Assembly (NCBI GenBank): GCA_034509735.1
Contig: JACGWO010000013.1
Coordinates: 11,924,136-11,988,135, forward strand
Source of the DNA: Sesamum alatum
Taxonomy: Eukaryota > Streptophyta > Magnoliopsida > Lamiales > Pedaliaceae
DNA length: 64,000 nucleotides
Direction: 5' to 3'
Shown here: positions 23,154 through 34,880 of the stretch, piece after piece
Numbering within the stretch: the first letter of the stretch is position 1
Layout: each line of letters opens with the position of its first letter
The notes under the pieces: generated by a model
Databases searched by the model: none
Seen by the model: only the letters and a program-made list of their open reading frames with translations
Told to the model about the DNA's origin: nothing
Made by a program: the position numbers and the translations under genes

Positions 23154-23520
23154 TATCAGTCTCTTCTTGGATATACCTGAAATTACGAACTCACTGCAAC
23201 GAAGGCAAGGAACAAAGTGATGGGCACATTGATTTCTTTGTTCAGAACACAAGAACGGTAGAGACTACAGGGCTGATATTGAAAAATTGCTGCAAGAATA
23301 AAACTATGAAAGAAGATCTGTGGTCTTAATTTCCCCCTTTTTTTCTGTCTTTATGGCCGATGTACCAGAGGAAAAGATGAGAGCAATCATTCCCTTTGGA
23401 ATTATTTGGCTTTGTTTGACTTTGTTTTTGAAATGTTTTATTTTATTTTGTAGAGTAAATCGAAAATAATAAAGATAAATACGTGTGTATTAGAGATATG
23501 GTGTATGTTTGGATTTGTTT
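23154..23520 (-). promoter_or_regulatory. Putative 5' UTR and proximal promoter of FQR1-like gene
   Basis: Upstream of the ATG the minus strand has TTTCAG followed by GTATATCCAAGAAGAGACTG, a plausible 3' splice site at about 23178, so a 5' UTR intron may exist. No convincing TATA box position is fixed. Confidence 0.35.
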
Positions 23521-23559
23521 TTTGAGTTAATTTTAAATAATATAACAAATATATATTGT

Positions 23560-23780
23560 ATGTATTGTGTTGTATATTGTGAGACAAAAAATATTGTTTA
23601 TTATCAAATCATGTATTTTTTTTATATATTTTTATATATGTATATAATAATATTTATTTTTTTTGTATTATTGTATTATATATTGAGAGATAAAAAATAT
23701 TGTTCATTGTCAAATCATGTCTTTTTTATATAATTTTATAAATATATATGTATATAATAATATTTATTTATTTATAAGTG
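23560..23780. repeat. ~106-bp tandem duplication, AT-rich
   Basis: Two copies of a unit containing AAAATATTGTTxATTxTCAA and TGTATATAATAATATTTATT, offset by about 106 bp (23591 and 23697). The frame at 23509-23733 is just this repeat read in one frame. Confidence 0.8.
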
Positions 23781-24659
23781 GATGTATATATAGGAGAACG
23801 AGTTAAAACATTCAATAAAAATATTTTGAGTAATATTATATTTGATTTATTTCGTGATAATTTCGAAGACAAGTAGAAAATGAAATCAAGCAAAAGGTTT
23901 GCTTCGCAAGAATAAAAATATTGAAATTCGGTTAGCAAATATGCTTTCTGCGGTATACCCTTGGTTTTTAAGACAGGCGGTTTGCATGCCATGTTCTTTC
24001 TATTTAATGCTTTGTCCCCATAAAGAATCTTCTGTTATATTAGAGGAGGAAATTGGGTTTCTGTACCACAATATAGGGGATTTTCAAGTTTTGCTATCAT
24101 GTGTTTTTGGGATAATATAATTTTTGGTTCTCAAATAATTTGATGCAACAATTTTAGTCATCAAATTGTTATTCTTTATAGTGTGTTTAGTCCTTCTGTT
24201 AACAAAATCTTTGAAGTTAATGGAAATTTCATTTGAAGAGAGAAAAATAGTCATTTTCCTCTTATTTTGTGGCCTTTTTCAAGTTTTGATTTAATGCACT
24301 TATTTCCTCAATTTTTTTTAAGTTTCAAGAGAAAAAAAAATCAACAAAAAAATGAATTTAAGCAACAAATTTTTTATGTAATCTTAATAAAACATTGCCA
24401 ATAATCTGTTTTGTTATAATGCAATACCTGCAACATATGTGTATCGCAAAATATTGTCTTATTTTATTGCTTTATAATATTGGGATTATCATATTTATTA
24501 TATCCATAGATTAGAAAAAATCAGAAAGAAAGACAAAATAAATAAATAGAAGTCAAAGTTAAGATAATGAACTACTCAATCTGAGATTGTGGAATGTTAT
24601 GTTCAATTGTATTGATGTTTAATTAATTCAAGAATGTCTATTTTTTTAGTATGGATGTT
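23781..24659. other. AT-rich DNA, no gene seen
   Basis: Noncoding by inspection. No transposon termini or RNA genes recognised. Confidence 0.5.
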
Positions 24660-25865
24660 GATTTTTGCATTACACATATGCTACATGTATTGTATTATAC
24701 ACAAAACAGGTTGATGTGAGCAAAACATGCTTGATCTTGGATGCAACTTTGGGCTTGAAGATCCTAATCCGTAAGTTGAACAGTACGAAAAAAGGGACAT
24801 GCAAAAAAATACGTCAGTACTCCGACGCTCAAGTCAACAAAAAATTTTAAAAAAGTATGGAATGAGAGCGTAAGAAATAATGAAGATGATTAGGTGGTGG
24901 TTGTAGCATAAAATAAGTGTGCAATGTGTAGGGTAAGAACATGTTACCCATCTAAGGGTAAAGACCCATATTTATAGTGAAAGAGTCCTCATAGCATGAG
25001 GAGTCTGACATAGTGAGGACTCTGAGGAAGCAGGCGAGTGAGGGCTCCTTAGTTCTCAGTGGATAATTCCCCTCAAACACCTACTTCCACTTGCACCTTT
25101 CTCTGGATCCGCGTACTGGTCCATGTCAAGCAATGACTTGGACGCCCATGTCCTCGCTGGCCACCTTCGTAGCCTTCGGGCCTTTGTGAATTTAGTTTTG
25201 GGCTGAGCTCACTAGGATGGGGCTAGCAGCCCCTCGGACCTTACTCCTAGTTTGGATTGGAGAAGATGCGGGCCCAGACCTCTAGTCCGCCGAACTCTTC
25301 ATTGCGCCAAGCCTGCTTCGTCAACACTGGGCTAACCGGATCTGGGCATGCCATTGCCCCCCCCCCCCCCCCCCCCGAGGAGAAGGAAGACCCAACCCTC
25401 CTTCTTAGAGTAGGAGCCTTCTCAGATCTCTAGAAGTCTTCACCTCTAAGCAAAAAGGACATCCCTTTCGCATTGCTAACTAGTGTCAGATATGATTTTA
25501 CGGCTGTGACGTTTGGTGCCTTGTTACCCGGGCGCATGGGCTGACACCCTCTTTTAGGAGGGAGCGGTTATTGATAACCACCCTTATAGTCTTGGTAACC
25601 TCCTAATCACTGGCAGTTATTTGGCGTGCCCGTGAGTGACCGCAACTGGTCGTCCTTCCACCTGCCTTTTAACTTCTCTACATACTTACTCCCATCTTAC
25701 TTTTCCCTCCCACGATTTGGAAATAGAAACTGGTTTTGGTTGATTTTCTTGCTCCGTGTGTCTTCATTCTTGTAAGTGTTTTTACTCTTCTCTTCGCCCA
25801 TTCTTCTTGCATTTCTTCTTTGTTGGTTTTGTGTTGTTTTTTGCTTTGAATTTTTTTTTAAAAGA
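24660..25865. other. LTR- or leader-like DNA upstream of transposon ORF
   Basis: From about 24850 the base composition rises and includes an LTR-like stretch with a minus-strand TATA phrase (CTATAAATATGGG, complement at about 24968-24980). A poly-C run of about 19 bases lies at 25359-25377. A pyrimidine-rich leader runs into the ATG at 25866. Exact LTR limits cannot be drawn. Confidence 0.4.
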
Positions 25866-28180
25866 ATGGCTTCTTCGGACAAATCCGTGCGACTGAGTGG
25901 GGAACATCAGGCGGACGAGGATCCTTGCGAGGCCACCTCTGGAGGTCCGAGTTCTGGTCCCTCCTGTTATGGAGGAGCCCGTAAGTGGAGTCTGTGGAAG
26001 GCTGTGGAAGAACCTAGCTGTCTGCAAGATGAACCCTCAGAAGAGGAGGAGGAGGTGGCGGACGCTTCCCTCCGCCTCCTATCATCGACGGGAAGGGGAG
26101 AGGGCAACCATCCCTATTCTCCTGGCAGGTGTTCCCTCTTGCCTTCGCCTTTCAGATCTGGAAATACTCATGGCGGGGTACGGTATCCCCAACAACTTCG
26201 TTCTCCTTGTATGTTTCCCTGATTGTCAGCCCCACCTTCCTCCCCTAACTGCCTGTGTTTTTTTTCAGCCCAGCTGAAAGCGGGCCTCCGTTTTCCTATT
26301 CCCTCATTTTACAAGGATGTCTCCCGTACTTTCAGGGTTGCTCTAAATTAGTTAGCCCCGAATTCCTTCCGTCTCCTGGCTAGCTTTGCCATGGTCTTCA
26401 AATACAATTGCCTCCTTCCCACGAGTCAAGACTTCTTGGCCTGTTTTTTAGTTGAAAAAATCAGAACCTGGAGTTTTCTATTTTTATCCCCTCCGTGGGG
26501 TACAACTTTTGCCCGCTCCCAATGCCCCCAAGTTATGGAGGGACAGTTTTTTCTATGTTCTTCCTCTTTCTCCCCTGGGTCTTTCCCCGTCTGTGGTTAT
26601 ACGACCTCCCTCCCTTAGTTTCCTTATCAATTCGTGATCGATCAGCCGCCTTGACTGCCTTCCTAGAGGATCTGAAACCCCGTCTGTATGACTACCCAGG
26701 GTCGATAGAAGAGAGGCTCCTATCTCACTTTCGACTCAACCTTAAAGTGGTCCCCTTGGAGGAGCCACTGGGTATTTACTACTTTTGCATGCTCCATTTA
26801 TTTTTTTTACATGCTTGAGAGGCTTGTGGTTGACTTGTTGTTAATATTTTATTTATTGTTGAGAGAATCATGTTCAGCAAATATCTGTGAAAGTGGTCTC
26901 AAAAGTAGTTCTGGGGGGAGACAGACAGCCCCTCCTAATAAGTCCTCTGGGGGAACCCCTGCCTCTGGTGACTCCCGGGGGTAACACGCCTCTTCTTCCC
27001 CGTAGAGATCCTCCAAGAGGGCCACGGGGGCCTCTACCTTAGTCGTCCCTCTACAGGTGTCCACTCACTAAAGGGCTATCACAACTCCAGTCCCGCCTCC
27101 TCCCTCTCACAAGACCAGCAGTTCTTTCCCCCACCGCCAGTGATTCATGCCGGAGTGGGGCTTGTGCTCATACCACTCCCTCGTACGAAAGCCAGAGGGA
27201 GAGACCTACTTGGCAACTGACTTCTCGAAGGGGCCCCTGCTCTTTGGGGACAGACGCGCTTTATCCTTCATTTCCCAGGAGCACCTGTTTGTCTTCTGCT
27301 ACCATGCCAAAGTGAAGGCTTATTCATTTTTTTGATCCTTGTTTTGGGTATTTGGTAACTGACTTTTTATCTTTCCTTGGCGACCATAGTGCTGGGGGAG
27401 GTTATCTCCCGTCCTCAGGTTCCACCTCCCCTCCCTCGGATGGCCAAAGCAAGCGATTAGAGGAGAAGGTGGGACGCCTGACTGCTGAGGTGACTAAGGC
27501 CAAGAAGACCGCTTAGGAGTGGGATCAGACTGCTGAGAAGAAAGCTCAATCGGCTGAGGATAAGGTGGAGCAGCTGCAGCAACATCTGCTGGACATGGCG
27601 AAGAGCCAATCTGCAACCTTTGCTAAGGCGAGGGAGTAGGCTTCTCAGGACTTCCTTGATTCGTTTGAGGGGCGCCAGTACCTTGAGGCCTACTGGCAGA
27701 GCCGCCTCACTGAGCAAAAGGGGTCAGAGGATTAAAGCAGGAGGTGGGCGCATCGCTGGACCCTTCCTGGAATACAGCTTCAAAGCCTGCCAAGGGAAGT
27801 TTGCCACCCAAGAAAAATCCCTCTAATGCAGTGGAAGGTTCCTTCCTGGATTTTGATGCAGTTCTAGAGGAGGCTCTTAATCCCTTTGCTGCACCTGCTC
27901 CATAGCTGAGTTCCCCCCGCCCCCCCCCCCCTCGGTTTTAGGTAACAAACTGACTAGGTTATTCGTTGTTCTTACTCCCATCATCAAATTTTTGAATGAT
28001 ATGTTTGGTCACTTCTTCTCAGATGATGAGTTGGATACTATAATGGATATAATTATGGAGGAGGTGCAGAACCCCTTAGCTCCTCTTCTGAGCGCCCCTC
28101 CGAAGAGTCTGTTGAGGAGGATGCCACTGCCCAAGAGCCTGAGACTGCTACCATCGCCCCAGAGGAACAACCTGTGAGAC
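25866..28180 (+). pseudogene. Putative gypsy-type transposon protein (Transposase_28-like), broken
   Basis: A frame opens at ATG 25866 (MASSDKSVRLSG) with an acidic, Ser/Gly-rich start. After frameshifts the translation shows VFYFYPLRGVQLLPAPNAPKLW and DSFFYVLP (26470-26560), and later L-E-D-L-K-P-R (about 26670-26690), features of the plant 'putative gypsy type transposon' domain. Further on (about 27460-27700) a charged coiled-coil segment with interspersed stops (VGRLTAEVTKAKK, AEDKVEQLQQHLLDMAK) matches the C-terminal part of such proteins. These ORFs accompany Tat-type gypsy elements. The assignment rests on pattern memory. Confidence 0.6.
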
Positions 28181-28777
28181 CGCTGCCCTGCCGCCGAGGA
28201 GGATGCCTTGGAGTGAGAAGAAAAGACCCCATCTATGGGAAAAAAATGATTAAAATGTACCTCATCCTCCCTTTTTTAGAAACAATTTCTGTTACCTCTT
28301 GTTCCCCACCGAGGTTGGGGATGAGATAATTTTATTTTTTTTATTTGAATGTCCGTTCTCAGCCGGTTTGGGTGGGGGGGCCTCTATGCCAAGGTTGCCT
28401 TTGCCTTAAACAGGCTTGTTGCCCTTAGCTGTTTTTAACTCATCTTTCGTTGCTTTTCTGCTTGGTTGAGATTTTTCTTTTCTGCGGACATAATGCCTTT
28501 ATGAATAGTTCCTTGATCTTCTTGTTATGCCTCCTTTTAGGGGCAACAAAAATTACTAACCTACATTTATGAATTGATGATTTAGTAGAGTTAGAAAATT
28601 TCTTCATGACTAGTGTGTGAATGGAGTCTGTTAAAACTAGGCTCCTATGTTGGAAACAGGGCTTTTATTATGTTGAAATGCCTACTTAGAATCAGGGCTA
28701 ATATTCATAGAAAGGGGCCTACTCTCGGAGGCAGGGCTTTTCCTTGATTCACAAGAGATTTTTAGAGAAAAATGGCG
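28181..28777. other. Noncoding tail before gypsy LTR
   Basis: Contains T-rich and G-rich runs and no coding frame. It could be the 3' untranslated part of the preceding transposon ORF. Confidence 0.4.
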
Positions 28778-29488
28778 TGTGCTGGTGGTATGCCCTAAAA
28801 ATCGGCCCAAACACGAGCCCAACACAAGGCCAAAGATAATAACCCGAAGAAAATCCCAGATCCAGCCTATAGGAGGGATCAGGCCTGGCCCCCCGAAAGG
28901 GAACCGGGCAGAGCCCAACTGAGGTACAGGGGGCCTAACCAGTCCCTAGGAGGAAGGCCCAGAAACAAGGCTCACGGACGGAAGGCCTCAGAAGGAAGGC
29001 CCACGAAAGGAAAACCCACAAAAGGAGGTCTAACTCGGCCACGAAGGAAGGATAAGGGTTATCCAACCCTATCCCTATCCGAACAAGAATTCCACAACCA
29101 CCTCCCGAATTTTAGGAGGTCACGTCCAGCAGGACTCTGGGAGGGACGTCTGCTGACCTTCATAGAGTCTAATCGGTCAAGAGTTCCTCCTCTTCAAGGA
29201 ACCCCTCTATAAATACCAGCTTGCCTAGCTGATTGAGTAACGTTTTTCTACACCTTAAACTCTTGAATTCCTCTTGGAATTACATTTAGCACACTTGATG
29301 CTCGTTGCTTTCGAATTATTATTATTTTCATCTTACATTCAAGTTTATTTTTATCACAACCGCTTACTGACTTAAGCTTCGAAGTGTTAACGTTTTTTTT
29401 ACAAGTTCCCTTTCCTGGTTTATAGAAACTCAAGCCAACTCCATTCCAGCCTAAGAAAACAAGCTTGGTTGAGCACTTTTTGCTCACA
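28778..29488 (+). repeat. Gypsy 5' LTR (start approximate)
   Basis: Ends TTTTTGCTCACA at 29488, directly before the PBS-like ATTGGCGTCATCTG. A promoter-like CTCTATAAATACC lies at about 29206. The start is placed at TGTGCTGG because it mirrors the terminal CACA only loosely; a nearby TGGTATGCCC is an alternative. Confidence 0.55.
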
Positions 29489-29489
29489 T

Positions 29490-29507
29490 TATTGGCGTCA
29501 TCTGTGG
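29490..29507 (+). other. Gypsy primer binding site
   Basis: ATTGGCGTCATCTGTGG, a slightly mutated form of the TTGGCGCCGTCTGTGGG PBS context common in plant gypsy elements. Confidence 0.7.
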
Positions 29508-29525
29508 AAACACAAAACTAAGACA

Positions 29526-30885
29526 TGAGTATTATGGAAACCCCTAATAGTGGACTAGGCTAGTAGAAGGCAACGATCGCCCTAGTGACTCTTAGGCATT
29601 GCAGGTGCTGTCAAGAGCCCCCCTGGCTCCCTCTGGAAGAGGTGAGGCGGGATCCTCTGGTCCCTCCGAACCCCTTGTCGGACCCTCTTTGAGACAACAC
29701 TCATTTAGATAGATCCTCTGATAGGTGGTCCCCGGGATTGATGGCGGCCACCCAATAGATGATCACGCCCATTATACGGACGCATATGGCAGCAGTCAAC
29801 ACTGTCCATCTGACAGTGATGGCCTCCAGACCTTAGGAAGCCGCCTTGGCGGCGGGAGGATTGGTGAAGGCGAGGAGGCTTCTCCAGTACACAGGCTCTC
29901 GGACTCCCGGAGGAGGACCCGATTCCTCCTCCCCCGGCACGGAATGAAGCTCCCCTTGTTGGGAGGCTCAACTAGAGCACTTGTAGAAGAGTTTGCAAGA
30001 TGTTTAGCATAGGATAATGGGAATCTCGCTAGAGGTGCAAGGCGGCCTCCCTTTTAGTGAGGAGGTCATGGCGAATGACCATCCTCCCAATTGTCGGACT
30101 CTAGCTATCGGAGAGTATGATGGTACCACCAGTCCGCAGGAGCACTTGTCCCGATTCGAGAATGCAACTGTTCTCCACCGGTACACAGACGGGATCAAGT
30201 GTCGGGTTTTTGTTACCACATTCACCCGGGCGGCCCAGTAGTGGTTGAACCAACTACTGGTCGGGCTCGGTGAAGAATTTCCAGGAGTTCCATTCATTGT
30301 TTCTCCATCAATTCGCCAGTAGCGTGAAGCATTGCAAAAACCCCCCTCAATCTCTTTACTATTCGTCAAAGGACTCTGAATCCCTGAGGAATTACCTGTA
30401 CCGATCTAACACCACGACCTTGGAGGTTCCTACGACAACGCATGAGGTCAAGGCTAGCGTTTTCTTCCAAGGGCTCCTGGATGGGGACTTCTTTAAGTCC
30501 CTGGCCAAGAAGCCAGTGCCAGATTTCAATAACCTCTTGGTTAGAGCAGCGAAATACATAAACATGGAGGAGGTGCAAGCCTCCAAGAAGGAGGGTCAAG
30601 GTGAAAAGCAAAAGGACACCCGGGAGGAAGGAGTTACCAAGAAAACCCACACTGAGGGCAGGGATTGGAAGCCCACTTTTAAGAGGGGTCCTCCCCTTTA
30701 TATCCCTCTAAATGCTCCCATCACCCAGGCACTCATGGCAGTAGAAGGGAAGGGGTTGCTGATGCAGCCTGCGGTGCCAGGGAAGGCCCTATGAGGCTTA
30801 AATTGGACAAGTTTTGTCATTTCCATAACAACTATAGACATATTACGGAGGAATGTTCGACACTTGAAATACAAAATTGAATGAC
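29526..30885 (+). pseudogene. Gypsy Gag, broken
   Basis: The retrotransposon Gag core is visible as HPPNCRTLAIGEYDGTTSP (about 30080-30135) and CRVFVTTFTRAAQ before a TAG. It continues after a frameshift in FHSLFLHQFASSVKH and LLDGDFFKSLAKKPV, which matches the usual region before the zinc knuckle. The knuckle appears as KFCHFHNNYRHITEEC at about 30810-30860 in another frame. At least two frameshifts and a stop prevent expression. Confidence 0.85.
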
Positions 30886-31156
30886 TCACCCAGAATGGGT
30901 ATTTTGCAGGAATGTGTGGGCCAAGAAAAGGCTAAAGGCATCGACCCCTACCAAAAGAAGGACCAACGCCAGGAGAAAGCTCTGGTGGAGTCTAGTCCCC
31001 TAGCTCCCTTAGGCATAAGGACGTCAACAAACCTCCTTAGTGCAATTGGAGGATGCTAACCTCCCCAAGAAAGGAGTCATCCGAATGATATTAGGGGGCC
31101 CTATGAGGGGAGACTCTTATAATGCTTGAAGAATATTGGCTCGGTAAGCCAAAATT

Positions 31157-31330
31157 GTGCCCTCCGAAGAAAGTTTTGACGTGAATGAGGTGGTGAATGC
31201 GCCCATCATTGAATTTGTGCCCAGTGAGAAGAAGAGAGTCATTCTCCCTCACAATGATGCACTAGTGATCACAGCCACTGTGGCTAATTATGAAGTGAAC
31301 AGAGTCTTCATTCTCCCAAGCCTGGGGGGA
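31157..31330 (+). pseudogene. Gypsy protease N-terminal remnant, active site deleted
   Basis: The frame shows LPHNDALVITATVANYEVNR, the stretch that normally leads straight into I-L-V-D-T-G-S-S. Here it runs into P-S-L-G-G and then directly into RT sequence (KWRMCV from about 31328). The protease active site and the N-terminal RT segment are therefore missing. Confidence 0.85.
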
Positions 31331-31893
31331 AATGGAGGATGTGCGTACATTTCTGGGATCTCAACAAAGCTTGCACAAAGGGCTTCTACCCTCGCCGCGC
31401 ATTGATCAATTGGTGGATTCCACCTCCGAGTGTGAACTCCTGAGCATGATGGATGCCTCACAAGGATATCATCAGATTATGCTGGCTTCGGAAGACCACA
31501 AGATAGTCAACTTCATCATTTCAGTAGGGACCTTCTGCTACGTACCTATGCCTTTCAGTTTGAAGAACGCAGGTGCCACATACCAACACCTGGTACGCAA
31601 AATATTCTGACTCTAGCTCGGGAGGAATACGGAAGTAAATGTCGACAACATGCTCGTCAAAAGCAAAAAGGCAGAGGACCATGTTTCAGAATTGGAAAGA
31701 GACGTTGGGAGTCCTCCGAAAGTATTGCCTAAAGCTCAATATTTCAAAGTGCATCTTCAATGTACGAGGGGGATGCTTTCTGGGCTTCATGGTGACTGAA
31801 AATGGGGATAGAGGCCAACCCCTCAGAATCAAGCAATCCTGGACCTAAAGGCTCCCGCCAACATTAATGAAGTACAATGTTTCACTAGGAGAA
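31328..31893 (+). pseudogene. Gypsy reverse transcriptase, first part
   Basis: Conserved stretches: KWRMCV (shifted frame), RIDQLVDSTSECELLSMMDA, GYHQIMLASEDHK, and FSLKNAGATYQHLV. The catalytic box reads VNVDNMLVKSK, so YVDD has lost both its Tyr and its last Asp. The sequence stops at C-F-T-R-R, where the solo LTR begins, and resumes in the same sense at 34095 with I-A-A-L-S-R-F-I. Confidence 0.88.
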
Positions 31894-34094
31894 TGAAGGG
31901 ACAAGCGGATCGGCCCATGAGTGCGAGCAAAAGTGAGAAAGCACGAGATAATGCGATATTTTAAAACATACATCATAAAAAACAATCCCAAGGGGTGTAC
32001 CCTTGGGTGCTCAATTGGGCGTTCGATGTAGAATATGAAAATTAACGATAATACATCATATAGAGAACATTGATTGAAACGAGAAAGAGACTACACAACA
32101 TTAAGCCGAATGTTACCTTTGTAGTTTTCTACTGCGCGGCTACAAGCATTTTTCCACAGCCGAAAATATTCACCAAGGTTCAAATCTATGAACCCTCTAA
32201 CGTAGTCCACACCACCCCGAGAGAAAGATCAAGTTTTCCTTCATAGAGAAAAAAGAATCTAGAAGATGAGATTGAAGAAGAGATTACACTATCGAATTAG
32301 TGTTCCTTCTTAATCTTACTTTGTTCTTCAATTGATCCTAGATCAATGAAGCAACAAATAGGATATGAGAGTAGAGAGAGAGGGGCTGAAAATTAGAGAG
32401 AGTGTTTTCTTCTTTTTCCTAGAAAAAGATGAACTATTAATCTCTTGTTTTTTGATGAATGTGTATACACACATATATACATCATTAATGTGATTATTAG
32501 AATGTACCTAGGTTCATCCAAGGATGTCTAGATACATCCAATCATCCCCATTGATCTTCAATCAAGCCTATCATTTGATAAGGTATGATTTTAATCGTAC
32601 CAAGTGAAAGAGGCTTGACTGGAATTGATTTGTCTCTTTCCAAAAGAGACAAGTCAACTAGTCATAAAAAATGACTCATGGCCAATTTTTAGCTTTAAAT
32701 GAAGCTCGAAAATGGGCCACCTTATTTTAAAAGAAGCCCAACTTCTTCTAATTCCAAAAATTGAATTAACACCTCTCTTTGGCCAAGATTTAATGGACCA
32801 GATTTTATTGTAATCCAATTATAATAAACCCAAGAATTAAATCCTCTTTAATTCAAGGTCCAATTAAATAATTTTCATTAATCTTTTAATCTAATTAAAA
32901 GATCCAAGCTTTGATTCTCCACTTAATCGATAAATCCCATTTACCAATAAAAAAGGGCTCGATACAATATCGGTCCGTCCATCCAATGGACAATCCCACA
33001 AGTAATCCAGTTACCTATCATCCTCTTAAATTGACTACAAGTCAATTCCTTCACCTCATCAGTGATTTGTATGTTACCCTTTAGGTTCACCCTCAGCTAG
33101 ACTTGGGCTCGTGTCCAATAGGTGACCATCTAGTAACGGTCCGTGGAACTAGAGACTAGGTGAATATGGGCGTGAACATTTAGGCACCAATTTTGTACTG
33201 GTACGGTCCTTCCGTCTACCATCTACCGTCTCCCGCCCTTAGTCTAGGGTATGAAAATGGGCGTCGGTTCTCATCCTTGACTAGGCGTCTATGATTAATA
33301 CTTGGGACTACGCATGCCTCATTGCATCGATGCAAGAAACCATTTCCTGCTCGATCAACCACTGTGGCCACAGGTTTAAGCAGCATGAACGTGTCTCCGA
33401 GTGCATAGGAGATACCTCTATAACATACTGACAAGGGACGAATCTCTTCTTGAAACCTACCGTCCTCGCTACACATTCTAATTGCATGGGACAAGGCTTA
33501 TAATGAACATGTCTGCGACATGATCACCTCTTACCAGATCCAAGATACAACTATCGTGTGCATGTGACTGTCGTGGTTCCTCAAGTCTGACGACTACTCC
33601 CGTACTATTGGAACTGGGAATATCTAATCATACCGATCAAGCTTCCAAGGCTTCCATATGATGATCCCCGAGTAAGCTCAGTCGGCTTGATCCCAGTCGA
33701 CCAACCCACCAAGATCTTATAGGCGTCCCATGCCTGTCGCCGATGAAACACGACACTCATCCAATGAATATGACTCTTGGTGCAAGTCTCAATAGAACTC
33801 TCATGCCTCGTCTCGAGGTCCTCGACTTAGAACGTTTCAGACCCAACCCTTTATCAGTGGTTTCATAACCACCATCCAATACGTGGCCTAACTGCATGAG
33901 TTGTTAACGTGGTCTGTGGGCTTTGTTGTGATATATGTAAAATGACATTTAACATATGATAATGAGCACAACAAAGACAATGCCAATGGTAATGAATACT
34001 CATTTTATTTATTACATAATATTATAGTACATCAAGTTGTCAAATAGATTACAAAATGCAAAATCAATTGGCTTTCTAGTCACCTATTCTAACA
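31894..34094 (-). mobile_element. Solo LTR of long-LTR copia family
   Basis: 2201 bp. Read on the minus strand it begins TGTTAGAATAGGTGACTAG (34094 downward) and ends CTTGTCCCTTCA (31894), so TG...CA. An exact 5-bp duplication GAGAA flanks it (31889-31893 and 34095-34099). Removing the LTR and one GAGAA restores the gypsy RT reading T-R-R-I-A-A-L-S-R-F. No internal copia sequence remains, as expected after LTR-LTR recombination. Confidence 0.93.
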
Positions 34095-34880
34095 GAGAAT
34101 AGCCGCGCTTAGTCGGTTCATAGCTAAATTAGTTGAAAAAACTTACCCTTCTTCAACGTGCTATGGAAGGCCAAGAACTTCGAGGGGGGAAGAATGCCAC
34201 AAAGCCTTTGAAGAACAAAAAAAATATATCTGGTTGGCCTCCCCCTGCCTAAACCTTCTCTCGGAGATACATTATATTTCTACCTGGTTGCCACTCCTCA
34301 GACAGTGAGCTTGGTTCTCCTTAGGGAGGAAGGAAGGCAGCAGATGCCCATATACATGTCTGTCAGCAAGGTCCTCATGGGGCTGAAGGACGACATAGTC
34401 TCATTGAGAAGGTAGCCTTCGCATTGGTGATAATAGCTCGAAGGTTGCGCCCTTACTTTTTACCCTATTCAATGGGGGTACGCACCAACCACCCCCTCAA
34501 GCAAGTCCTCGGGAAGCGGATACATCAGGACGGTTGATTAAATGGGCCATAGAGCTTAGTTAGTACAATATATCATACCTCCCCCGAAAAAGCTATCAAG
34601 CTCAAGCCTTAGTCAACTTTATGTCTGGAAAGTTACTTCGCCTCCCCCCAGTGAGAAAAACCTGGCTATTGCTGGATGGGTCTTCCACGGCTCAAGAAAG
34701 TGGAACAGGGGTGGTCATCACCTCTCCTAAAGGAGTAGACTTGGAATTCACAATCAAATTCGAATTCAAAGCTTCTAACAATGAAGCAGAATACAATGCT
34801 TTAGTCTTGGGCATGGGAATGGCATGGGAAGCTGGAGCGCGGTGTTTGAGAGCCTACTCTGACTCCCGGACTCATTGTTA
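34095..34880 (+). pseudogene. Gypsy RT end and RNase H
   Basis: After the solo LTR the connection subdomain continues (A-F-E-x-x-K-K region near 34200, Y-L-V-A-T-P near 34280). RNase H begins near 34621: WLLLDGSSTAQESGTGVVI carries the first Asp, FKASNNEAEYNALVLG the Glu, and AYSDS the next Asp. A one-base shift after AYSDS ends the frame early. Confidence 0.88.

Noticed and set aside
33216..33494. 92-residue ORF in the solo LTR
   Set aside because: Similar LTR copies elsewhere in the window do not keep the frame.
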